Assembly: GCA_030770425.1 (NCBI GenBank)
Contig: JASJFT010000028.1
Location: forward strand, 1-64,000
Length of the DNA: 64,000 bases
From: Darksidea phi
Taxonomy: Eukaryota > Ascomycota > Dothideomycetes > Pleosporales > Lentitheciaceae
Direction of reading: 5' to 3'
The translations under genes and the position numbers were made by a program. The notes below the pieces were generated by a model. That model was not told the DNA's origin and did no database searches. It saw only the letters and a program-made list of their open reading frames with translations. This document shows positions 10,617 to 21,491 of the stretch, one piece after another; position 1 is the first letter of the stretch; every line of letters begins with the position of its first letter.

Positions 10617-12820
10617 ATGGAGCATCAAAGGTGCTACATATACACACCATCTGAGTCAGAAGAGCACCCATCGAAACGTCAGCGAACGGGCAAACATGAT
10701 CCTCAGCCACAGCTTGCAGAGCGCCTAGCGATGTATCGAAAAATTTGGGCGCAACAGGAACAGCGCATTCAGGTATTGACGTGTCTATTTAATTTGTGTG
10801 TATATGTCTTAACAACGGCAGGCTACACTCGAAGAAGCAGACCGCGCGACACAAGAAAAAATCGTCAATTTTGTAGCGGCGTCAACGGGAGCTGAAGGTG
10901 AGCCTAAACTTTCAATACCGACAGGCTTGGTAGTTGCAGGCCCCAGCATAGCGTCACATGGACCTTTTTTCACTCGTTTGGGTCGAAGAATCACGAACGA
11001 GACGAACAGCACATATGCTGTTCTGACGTCTGGAGAGAGCCCAAATCTGAAAACGCTATTGAAGAACCTCATCAAGAAAGTCACTTCACGGATTGATGAC
11101 GATGATGATGATAACGACGGGCATGGCCGCCCGACAGCTTCATCGAGGAAAGGCCCGAAGGTTCTCGACTTCGATCTTGGCCATGTGCAAGCCTGGCAGG
11201 AGAAGAATCGCGTTCAGAGCATTGTGGTTGCTATTCAAGATAGTGAAGCCTTTGATACTGGGATACTCATCGAGCTTGTCGACCTCTTTTAGTAAGCCAC
11301 ATGGAGCGAGGTTTCAGGGTTTCGCTAACGAACATAGCTCGTGGCTTGACCGCCTTCCGTTCGTGCTACTCTTTGGTATCGCTACCTCAGCAGAGAGCTT
11401 CGAAGACCGCCTCTCGGGAAAGTCTTTGCGCTACCTGGAAGGCCAAAAATTCAATGTCACGCAATCCGACGAGATCCTTGAGAAACTATTTAGCGCTACA
11501 ATCACACGTGCTGATGTTCGCCTCTGGATCGGACCTACCCTGAGTCGGCGTATGCTTGACAGACAGAAAGACCATGTGCAAAACGTCCAGGATTTCGTTG
11601 ATGGGTTAAAGTACGCTTACATGTCACACTTTTACTCCAGTTATCCTACTGTCTTCTTGCAGGAAGGTATAGCTTTTAAGGACTTGTCATTGGACGTTAT
11701 AGAAGCTGTGCGCAACTTGCCATCCTTCAGAAGGTAAGCAACATATCCCTAAATGCCGTGGCAAATGCTAACATTAGAAGATGGGTTGAAGAAATGTTAG
11801 ATGAAGGACGCACGCAAGACGTTCGCAAGTTGCTTGATTCGGATCTATACCTCTACGAGCACGTCATTCAACATATGGACCGAGGCCGGAAAGCCCTCTC
11901 CAACGTCTGCCAGGCGGCGACACTCTTAGCACGGATCCGAGAAGCCCTTCAGATATCACCTCAAATCCGGCTCTCCACTATTTGGACACGAGCAGCGTCA
12001 GGCGAGCTGCTGGGCGCTCCCCTTCTTCGCGAGACCATGTTGTCTACCAAGAAGACTCCATCTGACAAGCTTGTGCACTTACTCGCCTCTTTGAAAGACC
12101 TAGACAATGCTGATCTTCCAATTGACCTGGAATCCCTTCAGCAAGAGCTCAATAATCTAGTCGAAACCAACACGAATTCGACCCCACTTCGAAGCCAGGA
12201 TGATGTGCGCAATGAAAGCCTCCGAACAACAGTCGTAGCACAGAAAGTGTTGCTCAGTAAACACAAGGCTGCCCTATCTGAGCAAGACAAGGCGTACTCA
12301 GACCTTGTTACGCGTTTCCATGATGAACTTGAAGGGTATTTCAACTCTGTATTCCTTGACCCCCGCACTTTGTTTCTATCTGAAGTCCTGATGTACGATC
12401 TCAAATCGCCACATACGGAAGTTTTCCAGCCCAGGCCACGGTTCGCTATTGAGCGTGCCCTCGCATCTCCTCACGACTATCTGGGCTGCGACTGTTGCGG
12501 CGGAGAGCAGGACGATGAAGCTGCTTTCTCGGCTACTCAGCCAGCGACCGCTGTGCTGTATCAGCTCTACCTCAATGCCGGCGCTCTAATCAATGTCAGC
12601 GACTTGTGGTCTGCTTTCAATGTAATGGTGGGAGAAAAGGACGCGGAAGATGAGTCGAGAACGATGTAAGTTCATGCAGCCTCTTTGCTCTTACGGTAGG
12701 CTGACAACTTGAAGGGCCCTCTTCCAACGCGCTCTTGCCGAGTTAAAGAACCTAGGTATGATCAAGCCAAGCAGGAAGAAGACCGATCACATTGCGAAGA
12801 CGATGTGGAAGGGGCTATGA
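10617..12820 (+). CDS. ORC3: Origin recognition complex subunit 3
   Basis: Subunit of the ORC complex that marks replication origins and loads the MCM helicase. Five exons: 10617-10772, 10822-11291, 11338-11733, 11778-12665 and 12715-12820, giving 671 aa. All introns are 44-49 bp and phases agree. The order fits Orc3: an AAA-like region with a degenerate P-loop (GLVVAGPSIASHGPFF), the segment IVVAIQDSEAFDTGILIELVDLF followed by SWLDRLPFVLLFGIATS, then helical insertions and a C-terminal winged helix ending in KKTDHIAKTMWKGL, the usual Orc3 tail. A run of aspartates near residue 142 is a local acidic insertion. The acceptor of exon 4 could also be three bases later, removing one Arg. It ends 71 bp from the convergent dioxygenase gene. 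Confidence 0.92.
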
Positions 12821-12891
12821 CCGCCTTCCAATCGCTACCTTTTATCGTACAGTATATACACTTCTATAGATCCTGCCTCCACACGGCTCAG

Positions 12892-13591
12892 TCATTGCTT
12901 CGGCGGCGGCGCTGTATCGCATAATGTTCCACAATTCTTACACGTCCTCGCCACGGTATCCGCCTTAAACGCATTTACAGCATCCTTTATCTGCGTCCCT
13001 AAATCTGTACAATGAAACGCCGCCTCATGTACCTTCTCTCCACAATCCTGACAGTACCACCTCAGCCGATCTAGGCTCTCCTCCGGCCGCTTCTGCTCCA
13101 ACACTATGCCCACCGTATTCTCGAATCGTACGGGATTATGCGGCGTATCGGCAGGCAATAGGAACATGTCGCCTTCGTGGATGTGGACGTCGCGGAACTC
13201 GCCGTTGTCAACGATTTTGAGCAGCATGGACCCTTTGTATTGGTAGAACCATTCGGGGGTGCTGTTAATGTGGTAGTCGGTGCGTTGGTTGGGGCCACCA
13301 ACGATCATTACGGTGAAGGCGGAATTGTAGACGCAGTAATTGTTCACGGGAGGTTGGAGCATGTGAGAGTTCTCGGATATCCTGGGGTGGTCGTTAGTAG
13401 GGAAGCTGAGAGGGAGAGAGAGGGAGCGGGAAGTGGAAATACCATTTCGGAATGTTCAAGGGAGGTGCTAGGAGTCGGACTGGCGATGTGTGGGAGAGGT
13501 GCCGGTGTGGAATCCATGCGGGAGTCCGCACTGGAGGTCGAGGGAGGGGTAGCGTTCGGAGGAGGCGCGTTGCTGGACGGAAAGATCGCAT
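12892..13591 (-). CDS. BNA1: 3-hydroxyanthranilate 3,4-dioxygenase with N-terminal extension
   Basis: Fe(II) dioxygenase of the kynurenine pathway that opens 3-hydroxyanthranilate on the way to quinolinate and NAD. Exons 13443-13591 and 12892-13381 flank a 61-bp intron; the product is 212 aa. The cupin iron ligands are visible (DYHINSTPEWF gives His and Glu; TPHNPVRF gives the second His). The C-terminal rubredoxin-like site has two CxxC pairs (CQDC, CKNC). The catalytic part starts at APPLNIPKW, where the family normally begins, but there is no ATG there. The only in-frame ATG is 13591, with A at -3. It adds about 41 residues rich in Arg/Pro/Ser/Leu with no acidic residue, resembling a mitochondrial presequence. 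The known family enzymes are cytosolic. Confidence 0.92.
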
Positions 13592-13857
13592 GGTGTGTAT
13601 TTATGGGTATGTTCCAAGGCGTATGGAAGGCTTGAGGAATAGAGGTAACCCTCTGAGATCCGTAAAATCCTCAGTTTTGACTGTTATCCTCAAAACGTAC
13701 GGCGGCCATGAAGAGCTCCCCGAAGCCCCGCGGCAAGCTCGGACCTCCAATCTGCGACCGCGACATGCGACAGGAGACGATACCTTCCCTCAAGCTCCCT
13801 ATCTCATCGACCTATTCCAACCTCACCCGGATCTTCTTACTTTGCTTTGCCATCAAG
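13592..13857. promoter_or_regulatory. Divergent promoter, BNA1 / Ctr copper transporter
   Basis: A gap of 266 bp separates two divergent start codons. An in-frame upstream ATG for the transporter lies at 13708 but would add a non-family N-terminus. I see no clear TATA or CCAAT element. Confidence 0.4.
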
Positions 13858-14665
13858 ATGGATCACTCCCACATGGACCACGACATGCCCGGCATGGATC
13901 CCGGTAGCCACAAATGCAGCATGAACGTACGCGCAGCTACACCTACCCTCTTTTGCAGCTCTAACAGAGGCCTAGATGCTGTTCACATGGTCCACAAAAG
14001 ATCTCTGCATCCTCTTTCACGGCTGGCACATCACCGGCACCGCCTCACTCATCTTCTCCCTCCTCGCCATCGTCCTACTAACAGCCGGCTACGAAGCCGT
14101 GCGCGAGATGTCGCGGCGCTACGAACTGCACGCGAAGAAGATATCGGAGAGGCGACGGAGCGGCGATGACCTTTCAAGTAAGCGCTCCCGCTCCTACTTT
14201 TTACACAAAAGCGCCGGACAAAGGGTGAGGATAACGATAATGTGACGGTCTGGTGTGGAGTGGAGTGGAGTGCGGCGAACCGGCATGATTTTTGTTTTCA
14301 TTGCGCACTCTACAAAGTCTACCTGCTGAGACACTTTCCTCGCCGTTCCGCGCAGACGCAGATGAATCGAGCTCATTGCTTTACCCAGGGAGAAATGCTG
14401 GAAGGCCGAGCGAGAAGCAGATGAAGCTTGTTAAAGCGGTACTGTACGCTGTACAGGTATTTTACTCCTTCTTTATCATGTAAGTGGCTCTTGTGCTGTG
14501 CTCTTCGGGGCTAATGTTTGTATTGGATGTGCTGCTAATGAAGGTGGTAGGTTGTTGTTCATGACGTACAATGGCTGGGTTATGCTGGCTGTTGCTGTGG
14601 GAGCTTTTGTTGGATATATGCTGTTTAGCGAGGGCTCGGCGACGAAGACGGCGGCGTGTCACTGA
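13858..14665 (+). CDS. Ctr-family copper transporter
   Basis: Small trimeric Cu(I) channel of the Ctr2/Ctr3-like type, at the plasma or vacuolar membrane. Exons 13858-13926, 13976-14177, 14356-14479 and 14551-14665 give 169 aa. The N-terminus is a Met/His copper-binding segment (MDHSHMDHDMPGM). The first membrane helix (about residues 41-60) follows FHGWHITG; a charged cytosolic loop (EMSRRYELHAKKISERRR) comes next. The second helix carries the selectivity motif MxxxM (MLLFM) and the third the packing motif GxxxG (GAFVG). The protein ends in a Cys-His pair, a known copper-release feature. Intron 2 (178 bp) is long for this genome. The start matches the family better than the upstream ATG at 13708. 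Confidence 0.93.
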
Positions 14666-15159
14666 TGTTGCGAGGAAGAGGCTGGTGTTTGGCCGGGGTT
14701 GTAGGATATAGCATAGCATGTCCTTTTTGGATGTATATGAGATGGTGTAAGGGAAAGGGAATGTACAGTTACGGATCTGAGGCTGTCTTACGTATTGTAC
14801 GATGGGTATGATACTTTTGGGTGAGTAAAACAAATTAGGGAAGCGGGAAGGTTATCTCACAATATCCTTCTGAAGTATTGTTCTGTGAATCTCAAATTCC
14901 ATAGGTCATTCTAGTCGCGTACATCGCGCAGATAAGTGGCAGATGGTATGCAGGGAGATTGCGGTGACCGTGTTCTCCCTAACGGATCAGGGCTAACGAA
15001 GATCGAGTTTGATTTATATCTATTTCATACAATATGCCATATCAGACACAGCTCCGCACCTCGATAGCACGCCACTTAGAGGCAGAGGCCGCCTCTTCCG
15101 ATACCCATCTCTCTTTCATTGTCCTCAAAGAAGTCGTCACCATAGTACCAGAAACTAGT
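14666..15159. other. Intergenic between convergent genes
   Basis: No gene seen. The stretch contains the 3' UTRs of the copper transporter and of the alanyl-tRNA synthetase. Confidence 0.5.
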
Positions 15160-18100
15160 TTACAGTTTGAAGTTCTCAATCCACTTCCTCGCCTCCTCAA
15201 CACCCTCATCGACCTTATCCGCATTCGTGCCGTTCCCGATCGCGGTCGGAGCGCCGGGCTTGCCACCCGTCTTGCCGCCGATGACAGGTGTGACAGAAGA
15301 CGCCCACTTGGGACCATCGGCGCCTTGGGTCTTGAAGTGCTGTTGTTGCATGCATTAGCAAAAGGGATTTCTAGAAAACGACAAAGCACCAATACTTACC
15401 TCGGAGACATAACACCCATGCGCTACTTTGCCATCACCCGCACTGAACAAGTACACACTCTTCTCTTTTAGCGCGCTCTTCGGCCCGCTCACATTCTTAA
15501 TCGCTTCACTAATAGCCTTGCTTACATTCCCCGACCAGTCCACCTTTTGCACCAAAAACTTCGCATCCTCGTTGCTGCTGAAGTAATTCGTTACAAGATC
15601 GAGCACCCTCTTGTTATCCGCCTTAGCGAACGCCTTCTGCTCGTCCAAAATGCTCTTCTGGATCTTGGCGAAGCGGTCGCGGAATTGATTTTTAGTGAGC
15701 GCGGAGATGGTGAGCTGGTTGAGTTCGACCTGCGTCTTCTTGGCCTCCGCTTCTTTCTCCGGACTGAACTTCATCTTTTCGAGACGCGCGAGCTGCTCTT
15801 CAAAGTCAGAGGCTTGGCGTTGGACGTCATAGGCATCTTGGCCTGTGACGGCGATGATACGGCGGATGCCCTTGGCAATCCCGGATTCCTCGAGGATGAC
15901 AAGCTCTTTTATTTCCCCGGTGTGCTTGACATGTGTACCGCCGCAGAATTCAACAGATACTTTCTCCCACCCCGGGTTCTTGACATCGGCAACCAAGTCC
16001 TCGACAGGAACACCCACAGACACTACTCGCACCGGATCCGGATATGTCTCTCCAAAGACGGCGCGCACGCCGCGGATTTCGCGCGCAGTAGCGAGTGGCA
16101 CGTCCATTGCGAACACTTCCGAGTTCTGACGGATATACTCTGTGCACTTCTGCTCGATCTTTGCCAATTCAGCGTCCGAAACGGCAGCCTTGTGTGAGAA
16201 GTCAAAGCGCAGCTTCTCTGGCGCGACGAGAGAGCCCTTCTGGTCAACATCATTACCGAGAACTTCGCGTAGGCCGTAGTTGAGAACATGAGTACCGGTA
16301 TGATTGTTTCGGATCGGGTGGCGGCGAAGCTCGTCGTACTCAGCAATGACTTCGCTGCCGACGCTGAGTTCGCCATACTTGAGGTATCCGGTGTGCAATA
16401 CATAACCGGCGTACACCTGAACATTCTCAATGCTGATCTCCGCCTCACCGTCAACGAGCAATTTTCCGGTATCGTACTCCTGACCACCCTGCTCAGCGTA
16501 GAAATTCGTCTTGTCAAGCAGGACACCGAATTGCTCGCCTTCTGGCACCTCCTTCGTACTCTTTAGGAACTTCTTATTGTAGTAAATCGCCTTGATGGTC
16601 GCCTTGATATTATCCCGTCCAAATTTGGCAAAGTCATCTGTCTTCGGCACCTCGTCCATACCGTCAAGAGCAGAAAGGTCATGGACATCCAGCTTTACCA
16701 GAGCAGCAGTCGTCTTCTTGTCGCCCTTGCTAGCTTCGCGAGCCTTCTCTTGTGCCTCTTCGACCTCCTTATCGTTGATGTTCAGACCACGCTCCTCAGC
16801 CATGAGTTTCGTGAGATCGACCGGAAAACCGTAGGTGTCGTATAACCTCCAGACATCGTCACCAGGTAGATCATTCGACCCCTTGGACTTCGCCTTCTGC
16901 GCATACTTCTCGAACATAGCCTCACCACGGTCTAATGATTTGGCAAAGCTCTTTTCCTCCTCGTCGAGAATCTCCTTGATATCTGCTGCCTTCTTCTTGA
17001 TTTCAGGGAACATGTCGCCCATCTGGTCGACCAAGCTCGGCACAATTTTAGAAAAGAAGTCGCCGATATCCGTCTCGAAATACTTGCGGGCATAGCGGGC
17101 TCCTCGTCGCAGCACGCGGCGCACAACGTAACCACGCCCGACGTTGTTTGGAACACCACCATCAGCGATGGCAAAAGTGAGCAACCGGGTATGATCGGCG
17201 ACCACTCTATAGGCAGTATCGATGCCATCTGGATCATCGTCGCCGAATTTGCCCCGGTATTCTCGTGCACCAGTGATTTCCTGTATCCTCTTGAACAATG
17301 GTGTGAAGACATCTGTATCGTAATTCGATTTCTTTTTCTGCAGCACCGACACCAACCGTTCGAAGCCCATGCCAGTGTCGACATGCTTGTTCGGTAGCGG
17401 TTGCAGTGACTTATCCGGTTCGCGATTGTACTGGATGAAGACGTTGTTCCAGATCTCGATAACCTCCGGGTCGTCTTGATTGACCAGTGACGAGGCGTTC
17501 CTGTAATTTCCATCCTCGGCTTCTCTCAGATCATAGTGTATCTCTGAACAAGGCCCACAGGGTCCTTGGTCTCCCATCTCCCAGAAGTTGTCCTTCATAT
17601 CTCCAGGTAGAATATGATCCTCGGGCACACCTACACTCTTCCACAGCTCCTTCGCCTCTAGATCCGGCTCCAGGCCCTCCGATCCTTCAAAGTAGGTCAC
17701 ATACAGTCTCCTAGGATCTATTCCATAGACCTTGGTCAAAAGCTCCCAGCTGAAGCCGATGGCTTCCTTCTTGAAGTAATCGCCAAAACTCCAATTGCCC
17801 ATCATCTCAAAAAAGGTGTGGTGGTAGCTATCCTTGCCCACGTCATCGAGGTCATTGTGCTTTCCACCGGCGCGAATGCACTTTTGCGTGTTGACGGCGC
17901 GCTTGAGCTGGGCGAAGTCGGAGGCGGGGTCGACAGTGCCGAGGAAGATGGACTTGTACTGGTTCATGCCCGCATTGGCGAAGAGCAGAGTCGGGTCGGA
18001 GAGGGGGACGACTGAAGAGGAGGGCACTGCGACTATCAATTACGGGCCTCAAAGCGGGAGTCACGGCGGGGCGAATCTGTATGTCGGAAACTGGGAGAAG

Positions 18101-18403
18101 AAAAAACGTACCAAATGTATGCCCCCGCTCCTTGAAGTACTCTAGAAAAGTGTCTCTCACCCGCTGGGCTCCCCACTCGTGCTTCTCGTCGTGGAGCGCC
18201 ATGGTGGTGTGTGTGCGTAGGCCTCGGGCACAGAGGGGTAGAATTGGCTGCAGTGGAGGCCGTGTTCGGGGGGAAGAATAGCCTGCGCTTGTCGAAGAGC
18301 AAGAGGGATATAAGTGTTGTCCGAAAGAGACCACGGATAGAGTGGATGGAGTCCTAGGTATCGGCCATCCGTGACTCAGACTGCCCCTCTGCAGACGCCG
18401 CAT
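15160..18403 (-). CDS. ALA1: Alanyl-tRNA synthetase, probable dual cytosolic/mitochondrial form
   Basis: Class II synthetase that charges tRNA-Ala. The cytosolic form starts at ATG 18202 with exons 18112-18202, 15400-18026 and 15160-15339 (965 aa, usual length). Motif 1 appears as [15 protein letters not shown]; the editing domain has its zinc ligands ([10 protein letters not shown] and [10 protein letters not shown]); the C-Ala region ends the protein. The same frame stays open upstream to ATG 18403, adding 67 residues rich in Arg, Ser and Pro and nearly free of acids, a typical mitochondrial presequence; I therefore give the longer limit. The upstream ATG has T at -3 (weak), whereas ATG 18202 has ACC before ATGG (strong), as expected for leaky scanning giving both forms. 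The last intron is 15340-15399 and the first 18027-18111. Confidence 0.93.
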
Positions 18404-18648
18404 TCACGAAACACAGCGGTGCCGAGCCTCCAGTGAGTTTGCCCCTCAAAAGCCGACCTGCACCTCCAAGCTTCTAGAAACTTCGCCCGCACCTATTGGA
18501 TGCTCAATATATCGAGGTACCGCCGCGCTCGCGTACCTACGACCCTGAATCAACAATTGCCCCCAGCAAGTGCGCTTATCATCGGAAGTCGAAAAGATTT
18601 ACGCAATAGGCGCACGAACGCGAAGAAACACGGCGGAGCAGCGGCTGC

Positions 18649-19375
18649 ATGGCGGAGGTTGTAGCTCCCGGCAGCCAAGACACAACCACCTCATCGCACC
18701 GCGCACCCCATGGCAAGAAGCGCGCTGCGGATGGCTCGCTCGAATCGGAGCAGCGATTGAGCAAGCGCTTTGATCTTCTAAATCTGGGTATGTTCTCTTC
18801 TTTCACTGCCGCTGACCCTGACCACTAACAGCTCCTCAGTCGATCACAATGGCACACGCCTCTACATACCCGTCGCTGGATCCTCAACTCCCCCCGCGAA
18901 ACAAGCGCCTACGCCCCTCCCCGTCGCGCCCGTGAAACAGCGGAAACGCGAGAGAAAGCCACGAACCCCTCGTGCGGATGACGACATGCAGGTCGAGGAA
19001 ACCCCCCACCGCGTTTACATCCACGATCTAGCAGCCGAGCTGTCGGACATAGAATCGGATGAGGAGAATCCAATCTTCCTTTCGGACATCGAGAAACACT
19101 TGGCGAAGATCCCTAAGCATGTGCTCATGGGACCGGAGCCGAAAGCGACCAAGGACAATCAATTGGTGCTGTACAACGTCCCGAGTAGTCTGAGTGTGCC
19201 AGAGGAAAAAGACAATGTGCGAAAGGCGATTGTGGAGGCGAGGGCGAGACTGAGGGAACAGCAGGCGAACCCGACTATGGAACCGGAGCGTGTGATGGCG
19301 AGGAGCGAGGCTTCGGCGGGCACGAGTTATATACCCACAACGGCGGAGGATCCTGATGCCATGGACCTCGATTAG
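18649..19375 (+). CDS. Hypothetical protein, nuclear-type and low complexity
   Basis: I do not recognise this protein. Exons 18649-18787 and 18840-19375 join in phase across a 52-bp intron with a CTAAC branch site; the product is 224 aa. Residues 1-45 are polar, ending in a short helix (LSKRFDLLNL). The join creates VDHNGTRLYIPV, the most structured-looking motif and perhaps the conserved core. A basic cluster (KQRKRERKPRTPR, about residues 75-90) could be a nuclear localisation signal. An acidic stretch follows, then a helical part and a disordered acidic tail. It is divergent from the AlaRS gene with a gap of 245 bp to its outer ATG. The coherent splice and charge pattern make it a real gene, but no function is claimed. 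Confidence 0.7.
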
Positions 19376-19582
19376 GGCCATAATAAATTTAACGATATCA
19401 TTTTCAAAGGGAGTTTTGCGGTCGTTGAATGTGTCTTCGGCATTGTATTTACACTACATTGAGATACCATCTAATAAGGCATGATCCAGTCACGCACGTT
19501 TGTCGAAGCCAAAATACCTCCGAGGCATCCAACGTCCACTCTTCTCCCCTTGCATTCTCCTGTGCACGAACCTCTTTGCTCT

Positions 19583-20297
19583 TCATCGCCTAAATCTCTC
19601 CATCAACTTGCCAATTGCCATCTTCGCCTGTTGTGGCCTTGGTGGCATCTGCGCTCCCTGCTGATTCTCCACATCCCCTCCATTCCCACCGACAACGCCC
19701 GTCTGTTGCGCGCCCATCGGCGGCGGCGCCCCGTACGGCGGCATTTCCATAGCCCCGCCGTTCTGATTTGGGTGCATCTTAGTAGCACCGGGCGGCACCA
19801 CGTACCCTGGCGGCGCATCGCTGTTGTACATTGGTGGCGGTTCGGGCCATGTGCCGTCAGGACGGGGTCCGTGGGGTTGCTGTTGACCGTATTGTGGTTG
19901 CCCGTAGGGCTGTGGGGTGGCGTAGAAGGTGAAGTGGTTCTGGGGGGTTTGACCGTACTTTTTGCGTTCTGAGTAGGATACTAGCCACTATTGCAGTTGT
20001 CAGCAATGGGATGGAGGACGGAGGAGGGTAAACGTACGCGGTGGTAGGCCAGTAGTGGTAGGCCCTTCTTCATCCGTGATTTTGCGTGGAGGTAGCCGCC
20101 GAGGAACCAAGCCATGAAGAAAAAGAAGAAGGCAGCCAGAATCGCCCACTTGACTATGACACCCGTCTGCGGAACCGTTAGCCAGTGTCTTCGTTAGGTG
20201 AAAAGAGAGGGCTCACATCAGAGTACCAGAACCCCTCCCGAAAGCATTCGATGGTGCCATCGACATACTCGACGCAGTACCTCTTGGCGAGGACCAT
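19583..20297 (-). CDS. RCR-like single-pass membrane protein with PPxY motifs
   Basis: Resembles the fungal RCR family (chitin-synthesis regulation/Congo red resistance, endosomal-vacuolar sorting adaptors). Exons 20217-20297, 20038-20166 and 19583-19987, with two 50-bp introns, give 204 aa. A short luminal part with two cysteines (RYCVEYVDGTIECF) precedes one membrane helix rich in Phe (about residues 31-50). A basic stop-transfer patch (HAKSRMKKG) and a long Pro/Gln/Gly-rich cytosolic tail follow. The tail carries PPMY and PPGY, both PPxY motifs of the kind bound by WW domains of Rsp5-type ubiquitin ligases. The exon join and topology are firm; assignment to RCR rests on layout, not on a search. 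Confidence 0.8.
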
Positions 20298-21491
20298 GAT
20301 TACAAAGTACTATGTGCTGAGATCCTTTCAAAGGCGGAGGAAGAAATTACCGAACAGGCACCGGGAGGCCTAAGTATACAACGAAAGAGAGAGAAAGAGG
20401 GAAGAGGGAAGGTGGAGGTGGAGGTGGCGCGACGTCAAGATTGGGAGGCAGCCAAGACTGAAGGCGTGACAGCAGAGGGCGAGACAGCTGTTTTGTGAAT
20501 GGCGAAAGAGTGGGGTTTGCGTGTGAGAGGTGGCGAAGCTGGAGTGAGGACTGTCGTCGCCGTTCGCACCGTTCGGTGAGTGCGAAGTTCCGAGTGTTGC
20601 AGGACAGTTTCCGTTTCGGAAATGCGGGAGTAGCGTTTCAGCGGCAGTTGTTGCTTTGAGCAACCGTTAGGCGCTGGGGGGAGTTGGGTCCTTATTCAAA
20701 GCAAGGACGCCTGGATATAAGAGTGTACGGACGTACGTTGAGCGAAGAGCAACAGGGCGCGGCCGAAAAGTAATTGCTGGCGAACGACGTAACTGGTTTC
20801 GGAATTCCCTGAGGTTGGGCAGGAGGCTCGACTAGCGCCATGCGACGCGGCTGCAGCGCACGGTCCGGCTGTAAGGCCCTTGCATGACGCCGTCCGGTCC
20901 CACAAAGGGGCCGGGGTGGGAAAGCTTAGCATTTGTGACGCCACTTGCCACAACAGCCTTCGTCTGCGACACGCCACAGCATTGAAGCTCACCACCGAAA
21001 CAACGCTCCACTTGTTTGCAATTCTTCAAGGGTTTTATTCCTATTCCTATCCACCGAGGTCACGAGGACCGCGCGAAAGCGCGCCTCGCCCATCTAAGTG
21101 ATGCCCCTATATCAACCATACCCCTGCCCCACCTCCTAAGCCTCCAAAGCGGACAACGCTCCGCTCCGGGATGCGCAATGCAAGAGAAAAACAAAAGTAC
21201 AGAAACAAGGTAAATGTGGTTGTGGTATCGTGCCGAGTAACTCCTCGTGTCCAGCCCCAACAACAACGCGTAATGCTCCGATCCAAACTCCAGTAATCGT
21301 TTGCGAAAGTTTCGCCATGCTGCGCCACGCGGCCTTTCCGCCCGATGGTCCGGCAAAGGACCACCTTGCTTCGTACGAAATACACTTGAACATAGGTTGC
21401 CGGCCCTGCGATCTACATAAATGTCGCCTGCAAATGCTGCCCGTATTGGCTTTGCGTGAAAGAAAAATGAAGAAAAAGACCCAAGGGAAAT
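20298..21491. other. Intergenic, no supported gene
   Basis: Between the RCR-like start and the SntB stop. Several overlapping short frames on both strands show no family signature. The part near 20300-20650 should be the RCR-like promoter and 5' UTR; the part near 21000-21490 the SntB 3' UTR. Confidence 0.5.

Noticed and set aside
13708..13857. Upstream in-frame ATG for the copper transporter
   Set aside because: It adds 50 residues before the typical MDHSHMDH start and would run through the short divergent promoter.
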